The notes: generated by a model from the sequence alone, not told the origin. A DNA stretch of 64,000 nucleotides from an uncultured Sutterella sp. (GCA_900544255.1 UQUM01000008.1:1-64000); one strand, 5' to 3'. Counted from the stretch's first letter, positions 8,867-18,214 are shown. A program made the numbers and translations.

Positions 8867-9796
8867 ATGCAAAACGCCTTTCTCGCCTTGCATCTTTCGA
8901 TCCTTTTGGCCGGTTGGACCGGCGTCTTCGGGAAACTTATCGCGCTTTCAGCCTATATGGTCGTTTTTTGGCGCGTCGTAATCGGGGGATCCGTTCTTTT
9001 GGCGATCGTCGTGATGACGAAGAAATTGGAAGTGGTTTCGCGTCACGACAAATTGGCCTATTTGGCGCTCGGGGCCTTTCTCGCCTTTCAATGGATGGCG
9101 TTTTACGCGGCCGTTAAGGCAAGCAACGTCAGCATCGGGGTACTCGCCTTCTCGACCATCGGCTTTTTCACCGCGATTTTTGAACCGCTCTTGAACCGCA
9201 CTCGGATTTCCGCTAAAGAAATCGGTTTTTCGCTTTTAACGATCCTCGGCATCGCGCTCATCTTTCACTTTGACTCGCGTTACCGGCTGGGGCTTTTTTA
9301 CGGCACGCTGTCGGCGGCAATGGCGGCGCTCATCGCGATCTACATGAAGCGCTTCCAACGACGGAACAATCCGCAGACAGTGCTACTCTGGCAGTTTGCG
9401 GGAGCCGGCAGCGCCCTCACGATCTGTCTCCCCGTTCTCTTTACGATCGTCCCTGACACGGCGTTTTTCCCCACGCTCTGGCCAGATGTCCCCTACCTCG
9501 TCATTTTTGCGACCGTCGTCACGCTCGGCATGTACCTCTTGCAGCTCATCGCCTTAAAGCGCATCTCGGCCTTCACGGTGAACCTCTCCTACAACCTCGA
9601 ACCCGTATATTCCATTCTCATCGCCATGGTGCTTTTTGACGAGGCGCGCGAACTCAATGCGTCGTTCTGGGCGGGACTCGGGCTCATCGGGCTTTCCGTG
9701 CTGCTGCAGACGGTGTCGGTACTCAACGCGCACCGGTCAGCGAATCCCCGAGAGGTTTCACAGGCAACCTCAAACAACCAGACTACAAAACAATGA
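8867..9796 (+). CDS. EamA/DMT-family transporter
   Basis: A 309-residue protein with about ten hydrophobic helices in two EamA repeats, typical of drug/metabolite exporters. The second repeat ends in the characteristic NLSYNLEPVYSILIAMVLFDE segment seen in RhaT/EamA proteins. It is transcribed divergently from pyrG across a 215-bp spacer; TTCACC and TATGAT spaced by 17 bp near 8807-8829 is a weak promoter candidate. The polar tail after residue 285 is not conserved in the family. Substrate cannot be assigned. Confidence 0.85.
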   Translation: MQNAFLALHLSILLAGWTGVFGKLIALSAYMVVFWRVVIGGSVLLAIVVMTKKLEVVSRHDKLAYLALGAFLAFQWMAFYAAVKASNVSIGVLAFSTIGFFTAIFEPLLNRTRISAKEIGFSLLTILGIALIFHFDSRYRLGLFYGTLSAAMAALIAIYMKRFQRRNNPQTVLLWQFAGAGSALTICLPVLFTIVPDTAFFPTLWPDVPYLVIFATVVTLGMYLLQLIALKRISAFTVNLSYNLEPVYSILIAMVLFDEARELNASFWAGLGLIGLSVLLQTVSVLNAHRSANPREVSQATSNNQTTKQ

Positions 9797-9817
9797 GAGG
9801 CACCCGCAAGTGCCTCT
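9796..9817 (-). terminator. Hairpin between convergent genes
   Basis: Perfect 8-bp stem agaggcac (9796-9803) and gtgcctct (9810-9817). It overlaps the stop codon of the EamA gene and lies 8 nt from the end of the convergent AAA-ATPase gene. The T-richer flank is on the minus-strand side. Confidence 0.6.
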
Positions 9818-9824
9818 GAAGAAC

Positions 9825-11495
9825 TCAACCTATTTTGACAAAAGCTCGTTTTCCCTCGAAAGCCAATCCAATACTGCAGATACGCTGAGGATCACATCCT
9901 CTGCTTACAAGCTCTTCGGAATAATTTTTGTCACGAATCTGTTTTAAGGCAGACTCCGCCGTCTGTTCAATTGTACCTTCAGCCCCAATCCGTCGTGATT
10001 TAAACTCAAGTACATAGCCGAAGTCTTCTCTTGGCTTAACAGGTTCCAGCATAACGTCATAACGTCCGATGCCGCTCTCACGATTGCTTCTTACAATATA
10101 ACGCCCTTTGAGCGTAACCAAGAGTCCAAGAACAAATCCATGATAGAACCGTTCAGGATTCGTTGCATCCGTGTCAAAGTAACTGAACACCGCCGACATC
10201 AATTCATTAAGCGATGCGGTCATCTCATCTGCATCCCTCGAAAAAAGGGCCTGCAAAAAATCCGAATAACTTGTGTCGCCGTCGTCGAACCAATGTCTGA
10301 TCAAAGATTGGAAAGCTTCTTTGACCTCTAAATTTGTCAACGCTAAATCATAAGTACCGTCGTTATAAGCCCCCGCTATCTTCAGATAGCCGCTTGAGGC
10401 AAGCAACGTCCAGAGGGCTTCGGAATTCTTATTTAGATCTTGGAAAACAATGTCTTCCAAAATATACGTACGGACAAGTCCTCCATTCAATAGTTCTTCA
10501 AAACGACTCTTGACATCCTTTCCTGCCGCTTTGACTAAATTTCCCACTAAAAGGTTATTGCCCGTATTAACCCAATACGGCTCTAGTTTTCGATTCTGTA
10601 AGAACTTTATGATGGACCATGGGTTATAAATATCATGAACCGATCCGAACGTGAAGCCGTCGTACCAAGCCTTGACCTCACATTTATTTTTTAATTCATA
10701 CTCCGTCAGTGCCGACTCAACCTCCGCTTCAGTAAATCCGAAGCACGAAGCATACGCCTCACTTGTTACCGTAATCACATCCGGAGTATTGAGATCAGAA
10801 AAAATGGACTCTTTGCCAATACGGGTAACACCGGTGATCAAACCCCTCTCAATATTTTTATTCGCTTTAAACGTGTAGTTCATGAAGGACTGCATGAACA
10901 TTACCGCGTCACTCCAATACCCCGTGTTCCACGCGTGGATCATAGGAGCATCGTACTCGTCCAGCAAAATTATGGGTTTCTTGCCTGTGCACCGCCAAAT
11001 AGCCCCCGATAAAACTCGTAGGCTGTTAGTAAGCGAAGAGGGAGAAAATTCTGTTGGTGATAGTTCTGCAATTGCCTTACGAACCGGACGACTCAGCCGT
11101 TCATTGTCGGCCAACCATCTCCAATCATCATATACAGGACTGATAATAGCAGCGATTTCATTCTGCATTTCAGACCAATTTTTTCCTTTAACCCCAGAAA
11201 ATGTCAAGGTGATTACTGGAAAAGTACCGGCCAATGCACGCAAGTCTGCGTCTTTCCAAACCTTTAGCCCCTCAAATAAAGTCTCCTGATTGTTCTGAGC
11301 TGATGAGAAAAAAGACCCGACAATATCCATCATCAGGGTTTTACCGAATCGTCGGGGACGTGTCACCAACGTGACTTCCGACATCCGCTTCCACCACTCA
11401 CAGATAAAATCGGTCTTGTCTACAAAAAAGGCATTATTCCGGCGGAGTTTTTCAAAATTTTGCGTTCCAAGTATGATGGGTCTTGCCATCGTCAT
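9825..11495 (-). CDS. AAA-ATPase-like protein with C-terminal PD-(D/E)XK nuclease domain
   Basis: 556 residues. The N-terminal half matches the AAA-ATPase-like family common in gut anaerobes: the opening IILGTQNFEKLR, VDKTDFI, an Arg-rich P-loop RPRRFGKTLMMD near residues 47-58, and Walker B IILLDEYDAP. The C-terminal fifth carries the nuclease-like signature RYDVMLEP then YVLEFKSRR (E-x-K). ATG at 11495 or the ATG two codons later could start it; a strong GGAGGAGG lies just upstream. The gene is clearly more AT-rich than its neighbours, suggesting acquisition. Function is unknown; members are often multicopy, and a mobile or defence role is only suspected. Confidence 0.82.
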   Translation of the reverse strand: MTMARPIILGTQNFEKLRRNNAFFVDKTDFICEWWKRMSEVTLVTRPRRFGKTLMMDIVGSFFSSAQNNQETLFEGLKVWKDADLRALAGTFPVITLTFSGVKGKNWSEMQNEIAAIISPVYDDWRWLADNERLSRPVRKAIAELSPTEFSPSSLTNSLRVLSGAIWRCTGKKPIILLDEYDAPMIHAWNTGYWSDAVMFMQSFMNYTFKANKNIERGLITGVTRIGKESIFSDLNTPDVITVTSEAYASCFGFTEAEVESALTEYELKNKCEVKAWYDGFTFGSVHDIYNPWSIIKFLQNRKLEPYWVNTGNNLLVGNLVKAAGKDVKSRFEELLNGGLVRTYILEDIVFQDLNKNSEALWTLLASSGYLKIAGAYNDGTYDLALTNLEVKEAFQSLIRHWFDDGDTSYSDFLQALFSRDADEMTASLNELMSAVFSYFDTDATNPERFYHGFVLGLLVTLKGRYIVRSNRESGIGRYDVMLEPVKPREDFGYVLEFKSRRIGAEGTIEQTAESALKQIRDKNYSEELVSRGCDPQRICSIGLAFEGKRAFVKIG

Positions 11496-11555
11496 ACCTC
11501 CTCCGTCATAACTCTCAAATATTGACTTCCTGCCGATTGTAAACGACGCAGCCGA

Positions 11556-12383
11556 CTACAGCGCCAACATCAGCAGTGCCGCCGCCGGAAACACCGCCTG
11601 CGCCGAATCGAAGCGATCGTAAAAACCGCCGTGCCCCGGCAGGAGGTTGCTCGAATCCTTCACCCCTGCCTGGCGCTTCTGTGCGGACTCAAAAAGGTCG
11701 CCTGCAATCGACATGGCAACGAGAAGCAACACCGCGGCAAAACCAACAACGTAACCCATTCGTTCAAAAACGAGGCTCGTGAAAATCAGGTCGCGCGGCA
11801 GCCATTCAAACGCCGCTGCGGCAAAAAGAAACACAAAGACCACCGCGCCGACCGCACCCGCCCAGGTTTTACCCGGACTCACCGCGGGGGCCATCTTGGT
11901 TTTCCCGAACGCCCGGCCGCAGAAATACGCACTGATGTCCGCAAGCCACACTACGGCAAAAACGGACAACATGAAAACAAGGCCGCGGCTCATCGTCACC
12001 ATAAACCCAAGCCACGTCGTAATCGGAAACACCCACGCGAGAACCCCTGACAGCATCCGATTCATGCGGAACCCCGTATTGCGTGCGGCGAAAAGAAGTC
12101 CCGTCAAGACGACCCAAGCCGCGGTCACGGCGGCCATGATCCCGAACAATACGTCCGCCGGGGGCAACAACCCCTCAAACGTCGCGAAACCCGCGGCCAA
12201 CGTCGTTGCCGCAGCTGCACCGATCGCCGCACTTTTCGGGGCGCCCAGCATTTTGAGCCACTCACCCAACGCCGCCATAAATGCCGCTGCCATCAGCGTT
12301 TCAAACAAGGGGAGCGACACGAACCACGCCCCCGCAAAGACGGCGAGCAACACCGCCGCCGTGATAACTCGAGTTTTAAGCAT
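11556..12383 (-). CDS. cdsA: Phosphatidate cytidylyltransferase
   Basis: Makes CDP-diacylglycerol from CTP and phosphatidic acid, feeding phospholipid synthesis at the inner membrane. The 275-residue protein has about eight membrane helices and the complete C-terminal CDP-DAG synthase signature (SAQKRQAGVKDSSNLLPGHG then GFYDRFDS, near residues 228-255), including the catalytic Asp residues. Start ATG at 12383 lies 11 nt after uppS, so the two are co-transcribed. It is the last gene of the rpsB-tsf-pyrH-frr-uppS-cdsA block. Confidence 0.95.
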   Translation of the reverse strand: MLKTRVITAAVLLAVFAGAWFVSLPLFETLMAAAFMAALGEWLKMLGAPKSAAIGAAAATTLAAGFATFEGLLPPADVLFGIMAAVTAAWVVLTGLLFAARNTGFRMNRMLSGVLAWVFPITTWLGFMVTMSRGLVFMLSVFAVVWLADISAYFCGRAFGKTKMAPAVSPGKTWAGAVGAVVFVFLFAAAAFEWLPRDLIFTSLVFERMGYVVGFAAVLLLVAMSIAGDLFESAQKRQAGVKDSSNLLPGHGGFYDRFDSAQAVFPAAALLMLAL

Positions 12384-12394
12384 GGTTTTGTCCC

Positions 12395-13102
12395 TTAACC
12401 GCCGTTTTTCACCTGATCCCCCGTCTTGCCGAAGCGTCGTTCACGTCCTCCGAACCAAGCGACGGCTTCTTCCAAATCCTTCGCATCAAAGTCCGGCCAC
12501 AGTACTTCCGTAAACCACAGTTCCGCGTAGGCCGCCTGCCAGAGAATGAAATTGGAGATGCGCTGCTCTCCCCCGGTGCGGATCATCAAGTCCACGGGGC
12601 CCGCCCACGAAAGGTTCAAAGCATCGTTGATCGTCTCCGTCGTCACGGGTTTCCCCGCGGCAATAAGGCGGTTAACGGCATCCGTAATATCCCAGCGGCC
12701 GCCGTAGTTGGCGCAGATATTGAGCGTCATCGCGCTGCAGTGCGCGGTCGCCGCTTCCGTTTCCCGAATGGTTCTCTGAAGCTCTTCGGGGAAAGCCGTC
12801 ACGTCCCCCACGACATGCAGCCGAATATCGGTTTCAAGCAGCAGCTTTGCCTGCTCACGCAGTCCCATCACAAAAAACTTCATGAGAGCGTTCACCTCGT
12901 CGGCGGGACGCTTCCAGTTTTCGCTCGAAAAGGCAAAAACGGTGAGATGCTTCACGCCCATGCGTCGCGCCGCTTCGGTAAGACGCCGCAAAGCCTGCAT
13001 TCCGCGCCGGTGGCCTTCGATGCGGGGCATAAAACGGGCTTTCGCCCATCGACCGTTGCCGTCCATAATGACGGCGACGTGCTGAGGAATTGACTGAGGC
13101 AT
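12395..13102 (-). CDS. uppS: Undecaprenyl (isoprenyl) diphosphate synthase
   Basis: Cis-prenyltransferase that makes the C55 lipid carrier for peptidoglycan and O-antigen. 235 residues. The active-site P-loop HVAVIMDGNGRWAK lies at residues 8-21 with catalytic Asp14; GHRRGMQALR and FAFSSENWKRP follow, and the C-terminal family signature RTGGEQRISNFILWQAAYAEL is present. It is followed by cdsA after 11 nt. Confidence 0.96.
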   Translation of the reverse strand: MPQSIPQHVAVIMDGNGRWAKARFMPRIEGHRRGMQALRRLTEAARRMGVKHLTVFAFSSENWKRPADEVNALMKFFVMGLREQAKLLLETDIRLHVVGDVTAFPEELQRTIRETEAATAHCSAMTLNICANYGGRWDITDAVNRLIAAGKPVTTETINDALNLSWAGPVDLMIRTGGEQRISNFILWQAAYAELWFTEVLWPDFDAKDLEEAVAWFGGRERRFGKTGDQVKNGG

Positions 13103-13126
13103 AGCTCTCGAAAAATCGTCCTTAGA

Positions 13127-13174
13127 AAAAAAGCTCCGCCAGAAAGCGATGCAGCCTACGGCGGAGCTCTTTTG
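13127..13174 (-). terminator. Terminator between frr and uppS
   Basis: Stem agctccgcc (13133-13141) and ggcggagct (13161-13169). Read on the minus strand it is followed by a run of T (A-run 13127-13133 on the plus strand). It probably terminates the rpsB-to-frr transcripts partially, with uppS-cdsA depending on read-through or a local promoter. Confidence 0.8.
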
Positions 13175-13191
13175 AAGAAGATGGGAACGGA

Positions 13192-13755
13192 CTAGACCGT
13201 CATCACTTCCTTTTCCTTGTCGGCGACGGCCGCGTCCACCAACTTGATGTACTTGTCGGTCAAGGTCTGAATGTCCTTTTCCGCGGCGCGGCTTTCGTCT
13301 TCGCTCACTTCCTTGGCTTTTTCAAGCTTCTTGACCAGTTCGTTGGCATCACGGCGCAGGTTGCGGATCGCGACCTTGGCGTCTTCGCCTTCGGCGCGCA
13401 CGACCTTCGTGATTTCACGACGGCGTTCTTCGGTCAAAGGAGGCAGCGGCACGCGGATCAAATCGCCGCTCGTCGCGGGGTTCAAACCGAGGTCGCTCGT
13501 CAAAATCGCCTTTTCAATGATGGGGATCATCTTCCGATCCCAAGGCTGCACGGTGAGCGTGCGGGCATCGGCAACGCCGAGGTTGGCCACCTGAGACAGG
13601 GGCGTCATCGAACCGTAGTATTCGACGGAAATGTGTTCCAAAAGGCCCACGGACGCGCGGCCCGTGCGCAGCTTCACGAATTCTTCCTTCAGGGACTCGA
13701 CCGAACGGGTCATCTTGTGTTCGGCGGTCTGGCGGATTTCAGCAATAGTGGTCAT
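13192..13755 (-). CDS. frr: Ribosome recycling factor
   Basis: Splits post-termination ribosomes together with EF-G. 187 residues, the normal size. It has the conserved FVKLRTGRAS segment near residues 26-35, the central VQPWDRKM, IRVPLPPLTEERRREITKV, and the C-terminal RRDAN...AEKDIQTLTDKYI helix. It sits 54 nt after pyrH in the standard order. Confidence 0.97.
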   Translation of the reverse strand: MTTIAEIRQTAEHKMTRSVESLKEEFVKLRTGRASVGLLEHISVEYYGSMTPLSQVANLGVADARTLTVQPWDRKMIPIIEKAILTSDLGLNPATSGDLIRVPLPPLTEERRREITKVVRAEGEDAKVAIRNLRRDANELVKKLEKAKEVSEDESRAAEKDIQTLTDKYIKLVDAAVADKEKEVMTV

Positions 13756-13809
13756 GATGGCCTGACTGATTAAATAAGTAAATGGATCGCCCCTCGGGCA
13801 ATCGGTTGA

Positions 13810-14538
13810 TTATAAATGAACGAGCGTACCTTCGTCTTCACCCATCACCACGCGTGCCATGGCGCCCTTTTTGAGGATGGAGAAAACCTTAATGGGGAGC
13901 TTCTGATCGCGGCAGAGCGCAAAGGCCGTGGCGTCCAACACCTTCAGATCGCGCTGCATCGCTTCGTTGAACGTGATGTCGTGGTAAAGGGTCGCGTTCG
14001 GATTCTTCTTGGGGTCTTCGGAATAAATCCCGTCAACCTTCGTTGCCTTCAGAACGATTTCAGCACCGATTTCCGCACCGCGCAGCGCTGCCGTGGTATC
14101 CGTCGTAAAGAAGGGGTTCCCGGTGCCTGCGCCGAAAATCACGACGCGGCCCTTTTCAAGGTGCCGCAGAGCACGACCGCGGATGTACCGTTCCGCGACC
14201 TGTTCGATCGTCAGCGCACTCTGCACGCGGGCTTCGACGCCGGCGTTGCGCAACGCATCCTGAAGCGCCATGGCATTCATAACGGTAGCGAGCATCCCCA
14301 TGTAGTCGCCCGTGGCGCGGTCCATGCCGGTCGCACCCAAGGCAACGCCGCGGAAGATGTTACCCCCGCCGACGACGATCCCCACCTGAACCCCGAGTTC
14401 GAGCACTTCCTTAATGTCTTCCACAATGGAAGCGAGCGTCTGACGGTTGATGCCGAAGGCATCCTCCCCCATCAGCGATTCGCCGGAAAGCTTCAGAAGA
14501 ATGCGTTTGTACTTGGGTTCACGCTTCGCGTCGGTCAT
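13810..14538 (-). CDS. pyrH: Uridylate kinase
   Basis: Phosphorylates UMP to UDP. 242 residues from MTDAKREPKYKRILLKLSGESL. This start is chosen because GAGGAG lies 9 nt upstream; the frame stays open to 14700 but that extension is unlike any UMP kinase. Motifs include KLSGESLMG, VGGGNIFRG, the DRATGDYMGMLATVMNA segment and VDGIYSEDPKKNP. It lies between tsf and frr as in most proteobacteria. Confidence 0.96.
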   Translation of the reverse strand: MTDAKREPKYKRILLKLSGESLMGEDAFGINRQTLASIVEDIKEVLELGVQVGIVVGGGNIFRGVALGATGMDRATGDYMGMLATVMNAMALQDALRNAGVEARVQSALTIEQVAERYIRGRALRHLEKGRVVIFGAGTGNPFFTTDTTAALRGAEIGAEIVLKATKVDGIYSEDPKKNPNATLYHDITFNEAMQRDLKVLDATAFALCRDQKLPIKVFSILKKGAMARVVMGEDEGTLVHL

Positions 14539-14762
14539 AGCCGTCTGCTCCTCATCGTTCATATCGGGTACACAACAGGGCGCCCCCGCGGATAACGGGC
14601 GCGCCCTAGAAAAAAGTCGGACGGATGATAACGCGAAAAGCTGCGGTTCGGGCCGACTTGAAACCCGAATTTTCCCGAATGATGTTTCGTTCGGTTTCAC
14701 CCAACAAAAAACGCGCCGCCGTCACCTTCCCTTTCCGGAAAAATGACGCCGACGCGCTTCTC

Positions 14763-14789
14763 ACGTCACGCCGACGAGCGGCGTGACGT
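14763..14789 (-). terminator. Strong hairpin after tsf
   Basis: Perfect 10-bp stem acgtcacgcc (14763-14772) and ggcgtgacgt (14780-14789), 10 nt after the tsf stop. There is no long T-run on the minus strand, so it may stabilise the rpsB-tsf message or attenuate rather than terminate fully. Confidence 0.5.
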
Positions 14790-14798
14790 CGTCAGCAA

Positions 14799-15689
14799 TT
14801 AAGCCTGACGGGCGGCAGCCGTTTGGGCAGCCACTTCGGCCGCAAAGTCGTCCACGCGCTTTTCGATGCCTTCGCCCACCACGTAGAGCACGAAGTCAGC
14901 AACAGAGGCGTTCTTCGACTTCAGAAGCTGAGCGATCGTCACCTTGTCGTCCTTAACGAACGGCTGGTTCAAGAGGGTCACTTCCTTCAGGAACTTCTGC
15001 ACGGTACCGTCGGCGATGCGTTCGAGCATGGCTTCGGGCTTACCGGCTTCCTTCGCCTTTTCGATGGCGACGCGGCGTTCCGTGTCGATCAGAGCCTGAT
15101 CGATGCCGTTCTTGTCGAGAGCCTTGGGCTTAGAAGCGGCAATGTGCATGGCGATATCGTGAGCCAATTCGTCATCACCGCCCACCACGTCGACGAGCGC
15201 AGCGATCTTGCTGCCGCCGTGCACGTACTGGTGCAGAGCGCCCTTCGCTTCGAGGCGCTTGAAGCGACGGAAGGTCATGTTTTCGCCGATCTTGCCGACG
15301 AGGTTCTTACGCACGGCTTCCAGAGTCTGGCCGTTCACTTCGAGAGCGGCGAGAGCGGCAACGTCGGCGGGGTTCTGTTCAGCGATAAGCTTGGCGGCAT
15401 CGGTAGCCATCTGCTGGAATTCGGGGTTCTTCGCGACGAAGTCGGTTTCGGAGTTGACTTCGAGGATCGCAGCAGTCTTCGCATCGGGAGCGATGTAAAC
15501 GGCAACCACGCCTTCGGCGGTCACGCGGGCAGCAGCCTTGCTCGCCTTGTTGCCGAGCTTCACGCGCAGGATTTCTTCAGCCTTGGCGGCGTCGCCCTCC
15601 GCTTCCGTGAGCGCCTTCTTGCATTCCATCATCGGGGCGTCGGTCTTTTCACGAAGCGCCTTCACCATCGCGGCAGTAATAACAGCCAT
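14799..15689 (-). CDS. tsf: Elongation factor Ts
   Basis: Guanine nucleotide exchange factor for EF-Tu. 296 residues, with the N-terminal UBA-like region (KALREKTDAPMMECKKALTEAEGD), the second signature (EVNSETDFVAKNPEF, which carries the EF-Tu-contacting TDFV) and paired core subdomains. It is downstream of rpsB across a spacer containing a bidirectional terminator-like hairpin, as in E. coli. Confidence 0.97.
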   Translation of the reverse strand: MAVITAAMVKALREKTDAPMMECKKALTEAEGDAAKAEEILRVKLGNKASKAAARVTAEGVVAVYIAPDAKTAAILEVNSETDFVAKNPEFQQMATDAAKLIAEQNPADVAALAALEVNGQTLEAVRKNLVGKIGENMTFRRFKRLEAKGALHQYVHGGSKIAALVDVVGGDDELAHDIAMHIAASKPKALDKNGIDQALIDTERRVAIEKAKEAGKPEAMLERIADGTVQKFLKEVTLLNQPFVKDDKVTIAQLLKSKNASVADFVLYVVGEGIEKRVDDFAAEVAAQTAAARQA

Positions 15690-15752
15690 TCTTAGAACTC
15701 CTTATCGAGTCGGTCGGCCTCAGGCCGAACCTAGAGAAAATTGGATTGCGTT

Positions 15753-15810
15753 AAAAAAAAAGGCGCATTCCGGGACTCGCCGGAAGCGGGTCTGAAGGTG
15801 CGCCTTTTTT
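15753..15810 (-). terminator. rpsB-tsf intergenic terminator/attenuator
   Basis: Arms aggcgca (15761-15767) and tgcgcct (15799-15805) are flanked by nine A on one side and six T on the other, so the hairpin can act on either strand. Partial termination here would set the S2 to EF-Ts ratio. Confidence 0.75.
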
Positions 15811-15835
15811 CAGAGAGTATGACTCTCAGGGAAAA

Positions 15836-16579
15836 TTAAGCGGCGGGCGTCGCTTCAACTTCCACGAATTCTTCAGCGGGGGCTTCTTCAGCGCCCGTGG
15901 CACGGTCAGCCTTACCGGCCAACACGGCGTCGGCGATGCCGGCGGCGTAGATCTTGACGGCCTTCGAAGAGTCGTCGTTGCCCGGGATCACGTAGTCAAC
16001 GCCTTCGGGGCTGCAGTTCGTATCCACGACGGCCACGACCGGGATACCCAGCTTGTTGGCTTCGCTGATGGCGATCTTGTGGTAGCCGACGTCAACGATG
16101 AAGAGGGCGTCCGGGAGGCTCGTCATTTCCTTGATGCCGCCGATGGACTTGTTGAGCTTCTCGATTTCACGGGTGAAGTCGAGCGCTTCCTTCTTGCTCA
16201 TCTTTTCGAGGCCGCCGTCGGCGATCGTCTGTTCCATGTCCTTCAGATGACGGATCGTCTGCTTCACGGTCTTGAAGTTGGTGAGCGTGCCGCCCAACCA
16301 GCGCTGGTCAACCCAGCAGCAGCCGGCGCGCTGCGCTTCTTCGACGATGATTTCACGGCCGCCGCGCTTGCTGTCCACAAAGAGCACCTTGCCGCCGCGG
16401 GCCGCGAGTTCACGAATGAACTTCGTGGCTTCGTCGAACTTTTCAACCGTCTTTTCGAGGTTGATGATATGAATCTTGTTGCGGGCACCGAAGATGTACT
16501 GAGCCATCTTAGGATTCCAGAAACGGGTCTGGTGGCCGAAGTGGCAACCCGCTTCGAGCATTTCACGCATGCTGGTCAT
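15836..16579 (-). CDS. rpsB: 30S ribosomal protein S2
   Basis: 247 residues with the family signatures MLEAGCHFGHQTRFWNPKM near the N-terminus, FVDSKRGGREIIVEEA, RWLGGTLTN and PDALFIVDVGYHKIAISEA. The acidic, Glu/Ala-rich C-terminal tail is usual in beta- and gammaproteobacteria. It is the first gene of the operon, about 170 nt downstream of a strong promoter, with a GC-rich potentially structured leader (16580-16750). Confidence 0.97.
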   Translation of the reverse strand: MTSMREMLEAGCHFGHQTRFWNPKMAQYIFGARNKIHIINLEKTVEKFDEATKFIRELAARGGKVLFVDSKRGGREIIVEEAQRAGCCWVDQRWLGGTLTNFKTVKQTIRHLKDMEQTIADGGLEKMSKKEALDFTREIEKLNKSIGGIKEMTSLPDALFIVDVGYHKIAISEANKLGIPVVAVVDTNCSPEGVDYVIPGNDDSSKAVKIYAAGIADAVLAGKADRATGAEEAPAEEFVEVEATPAA

Positions 16580-16752
16580 TTGAATTTCTCCAAGTATTTC
16601 AGTCTTACGTCGGACACGGGGTTTACTCGGGACTTCCGAGTCACCTGGATGTTGTCCGGCGCGCTATTTACGAGTCCGCCGCCTACCAAAGCGGCGGTCC
16701 AAACTCTTTGTCTCCCGAAAGTTTTCTATTCCCCGGACGACAAAGACGCGGG

Positions 16753-16781
16753 ATTATATAGGATGAGCGGTTAATTTACAA
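16753..16781 (-). promoter_or_regulatory. Sigma-70 promoter of the rpsB operon
   Basis: On the minus strand TTGTAA (plus coordinates 16776-16781) and a perfect TATAAT (16753-16758) are separated by exactly 17 bp. The predicted leader of about 165 nt contains inverted repeats such as ccgccgc...gcggcgg near 16677-16697, a plausible target for S2 autoregulation. The 163 bp between this promoter and the next gene (16782-16944) show nothing recognisable. Confidence 0.8.
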
Positions 16782-16944
16782 GCCGTGCACAACCCATAAG
16801 CTTCAACCTGGCAGGTTGCCGCTTTTACAATGATTTTTAATGGAAATTTCCGATCTTTCTTACTATGCACCCCTAATAATGTCTGACGGAACTTACCGCC
16901 GCTACCGTTTCTGATGCCAATTTCGATCACATGACACGATATCC

Positions 16945-18144
16945 TCAAAGCATCAGCTGACGTCGAACATTCTCTGCATGTTCCGCCTTAATCCGCGCCA
17001 ACAACACCGGGTCCTCGATCAATCGTAACGCCGTCGCCGCCAGCACCTCGGCGCCCAGTCCAATGGACGCCAACCCCAATTCAGAACACGCCGCCTTTTT
17101 AAAATCCTCGCTGTGCCCCGCAATCGGCGTTGCGCTGATACGGATATGAGGCTGAATGGTCGGAATCACCTGACTGACGTTCCCGACGTCTGAAGACCCT
17201 GTGCTTTTCTTTTCCGACACAGGTTCCGCCGTTTCGCCCAACTTCGCCAATTCTTCAGCGTAGACCGCATCAAAAGAAGGCGTCGGCACCGTGTTGTCTA
17301 CCTGGTTCTGACTGGGCTTCATTGACCCGGTAGCCCCCGTTGCCATCGCAGCGCCTTCGACGATCGCCGCGACCTTTCGTTTCACCTCATCCAACGTCGG
17401 CACCGTCGCCGCCCGCAGGTAGAACTTCGCAGCGGCATAATCGGGTACCACGTTGGGGGCGGTGCCGCCGTTCGTGATGATGCCGTGAATCCGAACGTCG
17501 GGCGTCAGATGCTGCCGCAGGGCGTTAATCGAGTTGTAGACCTGAATGAGCGCATCCAAGGCATTGATTCCCTTTTCCGGAGCGCTTGCCGCGTGCGACG
17601 CCCGACCGTGAAATTCAATGTCGACCGGCGCACACGCGAGCGACTTCCCCGTCAGTTCGTGGCCCCGCTGACTCGGATGCACGCAGAGCGCTGCGTCGAC
17701 GTCCTTGAAAAAGCCTTCGCGCACGAAACTTCCCTTGGCGCTCCCGTTTTCCCCGCCCTCTTCACCCGGGGTACCGTAAACGCGGACTTCGCCTCCGACC
17801 TCATCGATGACGGCCTTTAACGCCGTCCCGGCAAGCGAACTCGTCGCGCCGAAGAGGTTATGTCCGCACGCGTGCCCGATCCCGGCGAGTGCGTCGTATT
17901 CCGCGAGAAACACGATGACGGGCCCGGGCTTCGCGCTTTTATAAACCGCAGTAAACCCCGTGGGGTGGCCGGCCACATCTTTCGTGACCGTGAAACCATC
18001 GTCTGCCAACAGTTTCGTCAGTGTCTCCTGCGCAAAGTACTCATGGTTGCTCGTCTCGGGATGCGCGTGAATCGCGAGCGCCGCCTGTTGGTAGACTGCC
18101 AAGCGCTCTGCTACCTTGTCGTGAATCGTTTGCCGTACCGTCAT
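16945..18144 (-). CDS. M20-family metallo-amidohydrolase (M20D, AbgB-like)
   Basis: 399 residues. The dinuclear zinc peptidase fold is supported by FLAEYDALAGIGHACGHN near residues 80-97 and GTPGEEGGENGSAKG near 123-137, followed by HGRASHAA in the dimerisation-domain insertion. The AEYDAL-GHACGHN form and overall length are closest to the p-aminobenzoyl-glutamate hydrolase B and amidohydrolase group rather than to succinyl-diaminopimelate desuccinylases. It hydrolyses an amide or peptide bond, but the substrate is not determinable. It lies 70 bp downstream of the MetQ gene on the same strand and may be co-transcribed with it. Confidence 0.85.
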   Translation of the reverse strand: MTVRQTIHDKVAERLAVYQQAALAIHAHPETSNHEYFAQETLTKLLADDGFTVTKDVAGHPTGFTAVYKSAKPGPVIVFLAEYDALAGIGHACGHNLFGATSSLAGTALKAVIDEVGGEVRVYGTPGEEGGENGSAKGSFVREGFFKDVDAALCVHPSQRGHELTGKSLACAPVDIEFHGRASHAASAPEKGINALDALIQVYNSINALRQHLTPDVRIHGIITNGGTAPNVVPDYAAAKFYLRAATVPTLDEVKRKVAAIVEGAAMATGATGSMKPSQNQVDNTVPTPSFDAVYAEELAKLGETAEPVSEKKSTGSSDVGNVSQVIPTIQPHIRISATPIAGHSEDFKKAACSELGLASIGLGAEVLAATALRLIEDPVLLARIKAEHAENVRRQLML

Positions 18145-18214
18145 CGTTCTGTCCTTTTGAGTTTATCCGTCCTTCTCCGTCAGCCGGAGACACCCCCCGG
18201 CCGAACGGCCGCGC

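Noticed and set aside
16754..16948. 64-codon frame upstream of rpsB
   Set aside because: It overlaps the rpsB promoter -10 element and has no family resemblance.
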